Positions 55,249-64,000 of a stretch of 64,000 nt of DNA are shown one piece after another. The DNA comes from Mastigias papua (lineage: Eukaryota; Cnidaria; Scyphozoa; Rhizostomeae; Mastigiidae), in contig OZ025283.1 of NCBI GenBank assembly GCA_964019165.1, forward strand, positions 10,276,481 to 10,340,480, read 5' to 3'. A model generated the notes under the pieces. That model saw only the letters and a program-made list of their open reading frames with translations, was not told where the DNA came from and did no database searches. A program made the position numbers and the translations under genes. Numbering within the stretch: position 1 is the first letter of the stretch; the number at the start of each line of letters is the position of its first letter.

Positions 55249-57868
55249 CAGTCAGTTAGGTAGTAAGTTAGTTAGTTAGCTAGAAAATTCCTTTTTGGGT
55301 TTAGGTTGCCAGCTTTGGATTTGGCGATACAAGAAGTGTCCAGTAATGCTTTTATTGTGGCCCTACTTTACCCAGGCTCTCTCCTCTATAGCCCCAATGT
55401 AATTTGAGTTTGGGACCTCTGCTATACATGTAATGCTATCAATGAAATGAACAAAAAGATATGCACTGAGCAAGGCTCAATAATGTGTGCAAGTGCACAA
55501 GTATAGATACAAAACAATATGTGCCATTTTTACATGTGCTATTGATTGAAACCTACCCATTGATTATTGCTATTTACATAAGTTAACAAAACAGCATTTA
55601 GTGCAGTCAAAAAAATTTAACTATACATATCTGTGAAGTAATCTGCATCTAACAATACATAAAATCCTGATGTGGTTGCAGGCACAAAACACTTCTAATG
55701 AGCCATGGTGCTGAATACAACTCCTGTAATGCTTCAGGGAAAAAGAACAGACTCTACCTTAATTATCATCGCTGGACCAACAGCATTGACCCTGTAATGC
55801 TCTAACATTCTTTCAGGGCTTACTTCTTCCACTGTATTTTCCCTTTGTAATATTCCAGCATTGCTAATGAGAACATTGAGTCCTTCATCCTTTACATGAT
55901 TGCTAACAACTTTTTGTGCATTTGATATATCATCCCAGTTGCCAACATCTAAAAAAAATTGAATAGGCAATAAATACATGAGAGTATTTGATGGAGAGCA
56001 GACTGTAACTTAACACTACAAGTAATTGTTCAACACGCTATCATGGGTGTATGGGGGATGTTTTATATATAGTGGGGGGGGGGGCAAATCACTGGCCTGA
56101 TACGTCCTTGTGTAACTGTACTGAGCTGCATCTATTTTTGGGAAAACTACTGCCTTTCTCAAGAAATTGCACACTGGATTTCTATCCAACTGGGAGGGGT
56201 TACATTCCCCCTAGCTTCCCTACTTGCTTTACCTATCCATACTAGTGATAGTAATAGTAGAATTTGTTTTTTGGTAAGAGAATTGCCTTCAAATATTGAC
56301 ATGAATTTATTTTTTCTCAGTAGTTTCAAAAGAGGAGAGAAAATGTAGCTTGAAAGAGGGTGCACACAAGAATCTTTGCCACCAAGACTAATGGAGTTTG
56401 ACTTATGCAAATGGACATAACCCAGAATTTTATATGAAGTATGAAATAAAGATCAAAAAGTATATTCGTATTATAAATAAATATATTTACCAAGTTTGAT
56501 TACATGAACATTGCCATTGTCTGCAGCAATCTTTTTGAGCTCCTAAAACAAAACAATAAACTTTTCTAGACTTCTTGTTTGTAAGAAATTTAAAGAGTTC
56601 TAGCTACATGGATTGATTCCTTTCAATAGATGCAAGCCAAACAGATCAGAATATGTTTTTGTTCTAATCATTAGAGATACCAAGTTGCTCTCTAGTATAT
56701 GTTGGCAACAAGTACCTTTTATCTCTTTCTGCAGATTTGTGTTGCAAGTATACAACTCCTGTACAGAAGTTTTGCTTCCCACCTACAACATCAATAACTA
56801 CTGTACATATATATCATAAGTGGACTTTTGATCATGTGTACAAGAAGGGGGCAGGGGCAAATTGCCCAACCCCAATCCTGAGAGGGGCCTCCTGAGTATT
56901 AAAATTATTCTTTTGTTATCACAATTGCCATCAAGTACCCCAGTTTTAATTTGACATGGGATCAACACAAACTCCAAATCACCAATCCACAACCAGTATT
57001 TAAAACAGTTGGGGGAGAGTACCATCTCACTGGCTGAAATGTAACAGATTCAAGGGATCATGTTGACAGTCAGTTGAAGGTCATTGCATAAAGTGAAAAA
57101 GTACTCAACAGTGGGAGGTATGGACTACTTTTGTGAAAAGTTGTAATGAACTATTTAAGTGGTGTGGTACACTAGGTTGTTTTGATTCTATAGTTCTATT
57201 TCTTGATCTTCTAAATAGCAAAGAGTCAAAAGGAGAATTTTTTCAACATACTGTCTAAATGATTCCTACCTGCAGATATGGATGTTCCTATAGCACATTA
57301 TAATTTCCTAAAGAACAAAAGGGCGTGGCTATCAGGGTATATGGCAGAAAGCCAAGGATTCCCTAATCTGAGTGTTTTCCCCTTTTGACGGTTAGAGTTC
57401 TCACAGGGTCAACGCTTATTTTTCATCAGAAACAATAAAGAGAATCTTCTATCACATCCAATCTGAAATCGAGGGCTCGGCGCGCGCGCGGATCGAGGAG
57501 GGGGGCAGGGGCCGGAGTAGACCACAGCAGAGAAATCCTGAGATTGCTGTACGCCAGCGTACATCAGTAAGTAGGAACATGCTATGCATGGAAACAAATA
57601 AGCAAAAAGTATGCTAGCGAAAACTTATCGAACCACTGGCGCAGATCTGTGGGTGGAGTACCAAAATGCCCGATTCAGCTATCCCTCAAATGTAAACTAA
57701 CGATGAAAGTAAGCTTACCTCAGCATTATCCGGTGAGCGACAACTTGCAAAAATAAGTTGTGGTCTATCTTTATGCCTCACCAATTGGGCAACCAGTTCC
57801 AACCCAATTCCACGGTTAGCTCCGGTAACAAACACTGACTTACCAAACGCCATTATACTGGGACTCAT
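54126..57868 (-). CDS. Short-chain dehydrogenase/reductase (C-factor-like), 5 exons, 255 aa
   Basis: Exons 57868-57719, 56542-56491, 55948-55758, 55093-54944 and 54350-54126 join in frame with GT-AG borders. Near the N-terminus is the cofactor-binding TGANRGIG motif. D65-V-G-like KLDVGNW follows, then NAG (LNVLISNAGIL), a Ser-containing strand (AAILNMSTKVAS) and the catalytic YRCSK (Y-x3-K). The tail PGWVQTDMGG and an ending near GLFYDFKGNLIPW match the C-factor/sniffer-type group of classical SDRs, NAD(P)H-dependent carbonyl reductases of about 250 aa, usually cytosolic. The substrate is unknown. The start may be ATG 57868 or 57853 (MAFGKSV); the second fits family length better. It lies 83 bp from a foldback repeat and 1.6 kb upstream of RNF2 on the same strand. 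Confidence 0.93.
55195..55280. repeat. (TTAG)n microsatellite
   Basis: About 80 bp of GTTA units with late variants (GTCA, GGTA) in intron 3 of the dehydrogenase gene. Too short, and the wrong unit, for an animal telomeric TTAGGG repeat. Confidence 0.9.
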
Positions 57869-58395
57869 GGGTACGCTGCAGTACGCTGGCAGTACGTCAG
57901 CTCTAGCTCCTTCGTAGCCTCAGCAAAGTACGGTATGGATGGGTATACCGTACCGTGGCTGATTTGGCCCATATATTTCTCAAACTTCTTACAGTTAAGA
58001 TTGGCGGCAAGACATGAGGCCGCACGTTTTGAGGCGCGGCCGCACGTTATAATGTGGGGCCGCACAACTTAACCTTAAAACTTCTTAAAGTTAAGACTGG
58101 CGGTAAGACGTGTGGTCGCACGTTGTAATGCGCGGCCGCGCAAACTTACCCTTCAAACTTCTAAAAGTTAAGACTGCGGCAAGATATGCGGCCGCACGTT
58201 ATAAAGTGTGGCCGCACGTTATAAAGTGCAGCCGCATGTCTTGCCGCCAGTCTTAACGTTACATAGTGGGAAAGTTAAGCTGTGCCGCTAGTCTTTAAGA
58301 GGTTGAAAGGTTAAGCTGTGTGGCCGCAGCACTTTATAACGTGCGGCCGCGCGGCAGCGCCTCATAACGTGCGGCCGCATGTCTTGCCGCGAGAG

Positions 58396-61300
58396 CTTTA
58401 TTATTATTATTAAAAAAAATATTTAAGGAGGGTTGCCCTTCAGCTACAGCTGCTTTTCAAGGGGCCCTCCATTTAAATACAATACATGTTTTGAAAAATA
58501 AATTTGAAAAAAAAAATGCCTAATTACAATGTCTACTACCTAAAAGCGATATACCGTTATATAAAATATTATTTACAAAATTATTAAAGATACAATGATA
58601 AAAGTACAAAACATATATTGGTAAAAAAAAAAAAAAAGAAAAAAATAATTTCAAGCTATATACAATTCATGCATCATGCATCAAAGACGTTTTAAAGGAG
58701 GCAAGGTTAGGTGCTAGCTTCGATTCTGTTGGTAGGCTGTTCCACATTTTCGAGCCCTTGTAGGAGAAGCCCTTCTGCCCATTAGAGGAATTCCTCTTTG
58801 GCAGCTTGAGATCTGTGGCAGTATTTCGTAGATTATACGTGGCCTCAGAATAGTTTGTAACCAACATGTCGAAGAGGTACTGAGGGGCAAGCCCATTTCT
58901 AGCTTTGTAGACAAGTACTTGCGTTTCATATTGGATAAGTTCTTCGATCGTTTTCCAACCTAGGCCCATGATTAAAGGTTTGCTAGGAGCATCAAAATTG
59001 CTTCCAGTTATTATTCTGGCTGCGCGATTCTGAAGCTTCTGTAGTTGCTGTAATTCAGTAAGTCCACAGACACCCCAGACTGCGCAACAGTAGCGAAAAT
59101 GTGGATCGACCAAACCAGTGTACAGATTTTTAAGTGACTCAAAAGGTAAAAACCTTTTGGCATACCTTATCAGCCCAAGAGATCGAGAAATCTTTTTCGA
59201 TACTTCTTGAATGTGATTCTTCCAATCAAGAGTATTGTCAATATGGACTCCTAGATACTTAGTGCATTGAACAACATCGAGATCATTATGCCTTATATGC
59301 AGATGTAATTGCTCAGCTTGATTTTTCAAGATCGCAAGCTTCCGTTTAGTAGAAATTACCATGGAGTGCGTTTTAGCAACGTTAAGAGAAAGCTTGTTTC
59401 CCCGCAACCATTTATCAAGAGCTAGAAGGTCCTGGTTTAATGCCCTGTTTAACTGGGACATACTATGATTTTGTAGACTTAGGCTAGTGTCATCAGCATA
59501 CATGTACACCTTAGCGTTATTAGTGATTTTAGGAAGGTCATTGATATAAAGTAAAAATAATAATGGGCCAAGACACGAGCCTTGAGGGACACCTATATCT
59601 ATATTTTGAACTTTAGAATCCACACCATTAACCCTTGTAAACTGGGAGCGATTAGAGAGGTACGACTTAAACCACATTAGCTCCGAAGAGTGGATACCGT
59701 AGTGAGCAAGCTTTTGCACTAGGATTTTGTGATCAACTGTGTCAAAAGCTTTTTTCAAATCAACAAATATAACCCCAACATGTTTTCCCACATCTAAGCT
59801 GCTGTACCAATCATTAGTACATTTCAAAAGAGCAGTGGCTGTTGAGTGAAGCGATCTGAATCCAGATTGACTCGGAGCTAAGAGATCATTCGAGTTTAAA
59901 TACTCATAAAGTTGGTTGTACACTAATTTTTCAAAGAGCCTTGAAACGACTGGGAGGACTGATATTGGCCTATAGTTTTCTTTGGCGCTTTTATCTCCGT
60001 CTTTGAAAATAGGAATAACTCTAGCAATTTTCCAAAGAGAAGGAAACTCCCTATCCTCTAAGGACTTGTTAAACATGTACGCTAGCGATTTGACGATGTA
60101 AGGCAAGGCAAGTTTCAGAAAATAACTAGAGATATTGTCGTTTCCAAAGCCCTTAGATGTTTTTATTTTACCAATGGCATCCCTAATATTTTGTTCGTTA
60201 ATCTTTGTAAATTTCATCGTTTTATTACCTTCATTTATCCTGTAGTTACCAACTAAAAGGGGGTTTGGAGATGGATCAATTTTATCAGCTAACTCTTTGC
60301 CAATAGTGCAAAAGTAATCGTTCATCTTGTTTGAGATTTCATTTTTCTCATGGATTTCAATGTCTCCTACACTAAGAGATGTGATGTTGGTTGATTTGCT
60401 GCGCTTATTGAGAAGTGCGTTAGTTGTCTTCCAAGTTTCTTTCATATTACCTTTGCACTCAATAATCTTGTTAGTGAAATATTGCCTTTTTAGTGTGACA
60501 TTAAGGTTGTTTACTTTATTACGGGCTGTTTTATATCTACCCATCATGGCTGGAGATTTGTGTTTAATAGCAGCTTTTTTAAGTCTATCCCTGGATTTCA
60601 TCAAGGACTTAAGCTCATTCGTAATCCATGGAGAATTCTTATCAGAAACCCTAATCTCTCTTATTGGAGCATGCTTTTCAATAATAGCAGAAAATACGGA
60701 TGACAATTCTCTAATGATAACATTAATGTCACTAGATTTACTAACAACATTCTCCCAGCAGACTCTTGAAACATCGGCTATAAAAGCCTCATGGTTAAAT
60801 TTTTTCATATTTCTAGTTTTAATCATCTTATGGCTCCCACCAACGGCAGCGTTGAGTTTCCGTTTGCAAAAGACCATGTAATGGTCGCTCAACGCTACTT
60901 TATGTACCCCCGAATCTAAAACATTGTCCGTGCAAGTCGTAGCTATATGGTCAATGAGTGTAGATGTTGATAATGTGACCCTAGTTGGTTCTTTAATAAT
61001 CTGTTTAAGACTGAACAGCTGGTATAAATTAAGTAAATGCCTGGAATTGCTATCCGACGAAAGTCCCTCCAATTCCTGGGATAGATCGCAGTTTATATCA
61101 CCCATAAGAATGATTTCCTTGCCCTCTTTATCAAGATATGAGAGAACTCTTTCTGATTTTTGAAAGGTGCAAACTGGATCGTGTGGGGGCCTATACCAGG
61201 CAACAAAGAGAAAAGGTTTGCATTTTAGTGGTTGGATTTCAATGCAGAGTAACTCAATATTTTCAACAGGGATATCTTTCCTGAGTAGGAACTTAAGGTT

Positions 61301-61599
61301 ATCTTTGACATATATGGAGATCCCGCCACCACAGCGAGATCTATCAAGGCGCAGCTGCTTATACCCATTGATGTCTGTAATTTGATGTTCGATTGAGTAA
61401 TCTAGCTTAGTCTCGTTTAATGCTAATATATCTAATCCCATACTGTTCACTAGAATTTTAACTTCGTCCAAGTGACTTCTTAGCCCATTAACATTCAGGG
61501 ATGCCATCATTAAACCCTTTTTAGATTTAGTTATACTATTAAATATGTTATTGGTTTTTTGACCAAGGGAATTCAGTTTAGAATGGCTAGCACCAAGCT
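58396..61599 (-). mobile_element. Apparently full-length non-LTR retrotransposon (CR1/L2/Daphne-like)
   Basis: 3204 bp between direct copies of GCGAGAG (58389-58395 and 61600-61606). On its coding strand there is a short 5' leader of about 89 nt, one long open frame, a 3' UTR of about 270 nt with A-rich runs, and an AATAATAATAAAG tail. The insertion is in the right part of the foldback element. The intact frame and clear target duplication suggest recent arrival. Confidence 0.88.
58667..61510 (-). CDS. LINE endonuclease/reverse transcriptase, 947 aa
   Basis: The N-terminal apurinic-type endonuclease shows LNVNG (5-9), ALNETK with E33, GDIN at 137-140 and SDH at 208-210. The reverse transcriptase has FVDLKKAFDTVDH, GVPQGSCLGPLLF and the catalytic YADD at 671-674. 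The C-terminus has the CR1/L2-type tail (NGLAPQYLFDML, SKMWNSLPTESK). The protein nicks target DNA and reverse-transcribes element RNA there. All catalytic motifs are present without interruption. No gag-like first ORF is seen; some relatives lack one, and the short leader fits. ATG 61510 is followed directly by a second ATG at 61507. Confidence 0.94.
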   Translation of the reverse strand: MMASLNVNGLRSHLDEVKILVNSMGLDILALNETKLDYSIEHQITDINGYKQLRLDRSRCGGGISIYVKDNLKFLLRKDIPVENIELLCIEIQPLKCKPFLFVAWYRPPHDPVCTFQKSERVLSYLDKEGKEIILMGDINCDLSQELEGLSSDSNSRHLLNLYQLFSLKQIIKEPTRVTLSTSTLIDHIATTCTDNVLDSGVHKVALSDHYMVFCKRKLNAAVGGSHKMIKTRNMKKFNHEAFIADVSRVCWENVVSKSSDINVIIRELSSVFSAIIEKHAPIREIRVSDKNSPWITNELKSLMKSRDRLKKAAIKHKSPAMMGRYKTARNKVNNLNVTLKRQYFTNKIIECKGNMKETWKTTNALLNKRSKSTNITSLSVGDIEIHEKNEISNKMNDYFCTIGKELADKIDPSPNPLLVGNYRINEGNKTMKFTKINEQNIRDAIGKIKTSKGFGNDNISSYFLKLALPYIVKSLAYMFNKSLEDREFPSLWKIARVIPIFKDGDKSAKENYRPISVLPVVSRLFEKLVYNQLYEYLNSNDLLAPSQSGFRSLHSTATALLKCTNDWYSSLDVGKHVGVIFVDLKKAFDTVDHKILVQKLAHYGIHSSELMWFKSYLSNRSQFTRVNGVDSKVQNIDIGVPQGSCLGPLLFLLYINDLPKITNNAKVYMYADDTSLSLQNHSMSQLNRALNQDLLALDKWLRGNKLSLNVAKTHSMVISTKRKLAILKNQAEQLHLHIRHNDLDVVQCTKYLGVHIDNTLDWKNHIQEVSKKISRSLGLIRYAKRFLPFESLKNLYTGLVDPHFRYCCAVWGVCGLTELQQLQKLQNRAARIITGSNFDAPSKPLIMGLGWKTIEELIQYETQVLVYKARNGLAPQYLFDMLVTNYSEATYNLRNTATDLKLPKRNSSNGQKGFSYKGSKMWNSLPTESKLAPNLASFKTSLMHDA

Positions 61600-61639
61600 G
61601 CGAGAGATATGTTTGCCAAATCAGCCACGGTAATGCCGT

Positions 61640-62060
61640 TTATGTTTAGTGCGTAGTGATCTTATTTGTACTGTGCAGCGACCTGATTTATATTGCAAAG
61701 TCACCATATTATTTTGTCTGCATAGTGACTTTATATTTACCGCGCGGTGACTTTAGTTTTATTCCTGAATTACTTTGTCTGTGCAATCGCAACAGTTTTA
61801 CCGGACCGGACAGTGACTTTATTTTTACTGCGCAGCCACCATATTTATAACAAATAGACCTTATATTTTTCTCTTTAGACTTTTGTCACTTGTCCTGTAT
61901 GGTGGGGGGTAACCATAGAAATGCTTCTATGGGGATAACAGTGATCGGCAAAACCGCGTTTTTCTACCGTGCAATCGCTTTAGTACTACTGCGCACTCAC
62001 TTTATTTCTATTGCGCAGTCAGTCGCTTTATTTCTACTGCGCAGTCAATATGGCTACGAA
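61640..62060. repeat. Degenerate tandem repeat with CTGCGCAGT units
   Basis: Units of about 20-30 bp such as CTTTATTTCTACTGCGCAGT recur with variation (near 61670, 61790, 61830, 61990, 62020, 62040). No coding or transposon signal. Confidence 0.6.
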
Positions 62061-62910
62061 GGAGCTAAATCCTACATTCCAAAAAAGTGAGGGAATTACA
62101 AACCACTGTCAGCCATGTTTATGTCTCTTAAGTAGATAATGCTGTAAAGGCTAACTTCTACGAGAGGTGAATTTAATTTTGAGCGTAAGAACTCTGCTTA
62201 AGAGATCATTTTTCATTCATTTTCATGCTCAGAACGTACTATGGAACACTGATTGTCATTCAATTATTCACCCCGCCGAAGGATGACATCAAACGGCCTA
62301 TGATTCTGATTAACGTTCAGTGACAGCTTTTACGTTTGGAATTTGGCAGGAGTTTGTTTATGTCCTGAAAAGTAACCTAATAAGGTATGAATTATTACCA
62401 TTTTACTTTACCTCACCACTAGGTTGCTGTTACACAGCACCACACCGGTCATCCGCAATGGACAATACCATTTATGAACGAACAAATGTATGTGCTTTAT
62501 AAGTTCTGTTTTTGGTTTTAAGTTCCAGTCCCTAATGTTAGCAACAGTCGCTAAATCCTCATGAAAGGCAATTTCTAGCTCATCAAGCTGTGACTGGGCA
62601 CCATGACTGATACTGAGAGTCCATCAGTCTGTGTCTTCAGTAATTTTTATTGTGTATGTATTAACTAAATCTAAGAGCTCTTGATCAAGACCTCCTTCAG
62701 CCCTTTTTGGCTAAGGAGGACAGAAGCATTAACGTTAGGGTTAGAATGATATTGAAGTTAATACATATTTAATGAGTCCATTTCTGCATCAAGAAGTAAC
62801 GTGGATTTCTTCTGGTGCAGGCATTCTTGATTAACATCAGTAGTAGAACATTTAAAATAATTTATTCTGACTAGTTTTGGGGTTTTATCTAAATATGTCC
62901 TGCAAGAGCA
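62061..62910. other. Intergenic stretch without recognisable feature
   Basis: AT-rich sequence between the degenerate repeat and the right-hand LINE. No supported gene. Confidence 0.45.
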
Positions 62911-62913
62911 AAT

Positions 62914-64000
62914 ATGCTTAAAACATTAAAGAGTCAGGCTGTGAAAAATAGCTTCAATGATCTCACTTTAAAATTGATGGCAATTACTTCTAAACCATCA
63001 TGTATAGCTAATGTGAAGATGGTAACAGATCTAATTAAATCAACATGTGATATTAGCAGCATAAAGACAAGGAGCCACAGGAAACACACAACAAAATATA
63101 AAAAGCCCTGGTTTGATCTGGAATGCCAACTTCTTAAGCAAGATTTAATGCTTATAGGGAAGCAAGTTTCTAGAGAGAAACTTAATTCTAAAACTCGAAA
63201 AGAATTATCTTTGAAGAAGAAACAGTTTAAAAACTTAAACAAGAAAAAGAAATTAGAATATCAACATAAGACTATAAAACAAATTGCATCAACGAAAAAC
63301 AACCCAAAAGAACACTGGAAATTACTTGACACACTTAGAAGAGATCATAATGAGCAAAACAACTATGTTGAAGCAATAGACAGTAGTCAGTGGATTAAAA
63401 TGTTTAAATCATTATTGCAATCTGGAAAACAGATAAGTCTCTCAAATCCTATAGGAAACTCAGAAACTGATTCTACTATGACCAACGTAATAACTTTAAC
63501 TGAATTACAGAATGCTACAAAGAAATTAAAGCAAGGTAAATCGGCAGGCTTAGATCAAATATCAAATGAGATGATAATTTGTTGTGTTGAGACATACCCT
63601 GAGATATTTTTTAATCTGTTTAATAGTCTTTTACACTATAGGGTGTACCCAGAAACATGGACTCAAAACATAATAGTCCCCATACATAAAAAAGGAGATA
63701 AGATGGTAGAAACCAACTACAGAGGGATAGCTTTACTGTCATGCATAGGACAGTTTTTAATTTAATTATAAATGAGAGAATAACAAAGTTTGCAATAGCA
63801 AATTAAATAATAAAGCAAGAACAGTTTGGCTTTGTAAAAGGAAATAGAACATCTGATTGTTTAAACATATTACATTCATTAACTGATTATTATCTGAATA
63901 ATAAAAAAGCCAAACTTTACGCTGCCTTTATTGACTTTGAGAAGGCATACGACAAAGTACCCAGAGATATACTACTTAGAAAGCTAACCAGTATGGGAAT
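62914..64000 (+). pseudogene. Broken non-LTR retrotransposon, 5' truncated, running off the right edge
   Basis: The frame 62914-63765 (283 codons) holds the linker before the reverse transcriptase and its first blocks (KLKQGKSAGLDQISNEMI, NIIVPIHKKGDKMVETNYRG). At a T-run near 63753 the frame shifts by -1, as if one base were lost. The continuing frame (NLIINERITKF) has a stop at 63804-63806, then is open to the edge with FIDFEKAYDKVPRDILLRKL (RT motif with the first catalytic Asp). No endonuclease is found upstream, so the copy is 5' truncated and dead. It is a different clade from the LINE at 58.4-61.6 kb. Confidence 0.88.

Larger units (their letters stand above)
57951..61632. mobile_element. 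NotI-site-rich foldback element, split by a LINE
   Basis: Outer arms TACCGTGGCTGATTTGGC (57951-57968) and GCCAAATCAGCCACGGTA (61615-61632) are inverted, with weaker similarity reaching about 32 bp. The remaining body (57969-58395) is a nest of inverted units with GCGGCCGCACGTTATAA and TTAAGACTGGCGGCAAGACAT on both strands. Without the LINE the element would be about 470 bp. If the ends are CCGTGGCT...AGCCACGG, TA flanks both sides, suggesting a TA-duplicating transposon. No coding capacity. Confidence 0.8.

Noticed and set aside
55195..55280. Interstitial telomeric repeat
   Set aside because: The unit is TTAG, not TTAGGG, and the tract is short and degenerate; an ordinary microsatellite.

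Overview
The window is nuclear DNA of an animal, most likely an invertebrate. It has split genes with GT-AG introns, a Polycomb RING1/RNF2 gene, animal-type CD20/MS4A-like four-pass membrane proteins, and a dense mix of Ty3/gypsy, non-LTR, SINE and small DNA-transposon repeats. It has no prokaryotic operons. A sponge or cnidarian would fit, but the sequence alone does not settle the species.

Left part (1-11.8 kb): the 3' part of one Ty3/gypsy element (pol plus a 919-bp 3' LTR), a duplicated host segment, then a complete and apparently very young second Ty3/gypsy element. The second element has two LTRs with no difference I can see, a CTAT target duplication and open gag and pol. Gag and pol overlap at a textbook -1 frameshift site: a T TTA AAC heptamer, a 6-nt spacer and a possible H-type pseudoknot. 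This is the most striking signal in the window.

Middle part (11.9-40.5 kb): a minus-strand tandem array of MS4A-like genes, each built from four phase-0 exons (91 or 87, 19, 112-118 and about 121-124 codons). Read from right to left there are two intact copies (40.5-32.2 kb and 24.2-18.2 kb), a copy reduced to exons 3-4 with a nonsense codon and a frameshift (29.6-27.5 kb), and a copy reduced to exons 1-2 whose exon 2 is split by an 802-bp transposon (13.7-11.9 kb). Upstream blocks at 4.3-5.2, 15.3-16.7 and 25.2-27.1 kb are copies of one another and date the duplications.

Right part (43.9-57.9 kb): an RNF2/RING1 orthologue in 14 exons (337 aa) and a short-chain dehydrogenase in 5 exons (255 aa), both on the minus strand. 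Only 83 bp upstream of the dehydrogenase start lies a NotI-site-rich foldback element carrying a nested, apparently intact non-LTR retrotransposon (947-aa endonuclease/reverse transcriptase, 7-bp target duplication). The window ends in a broken second LINE on the plus strand. Large microsatellites (TA, CAT, ATATATG, GAAAY, TTAG) sit in introns and between genes.
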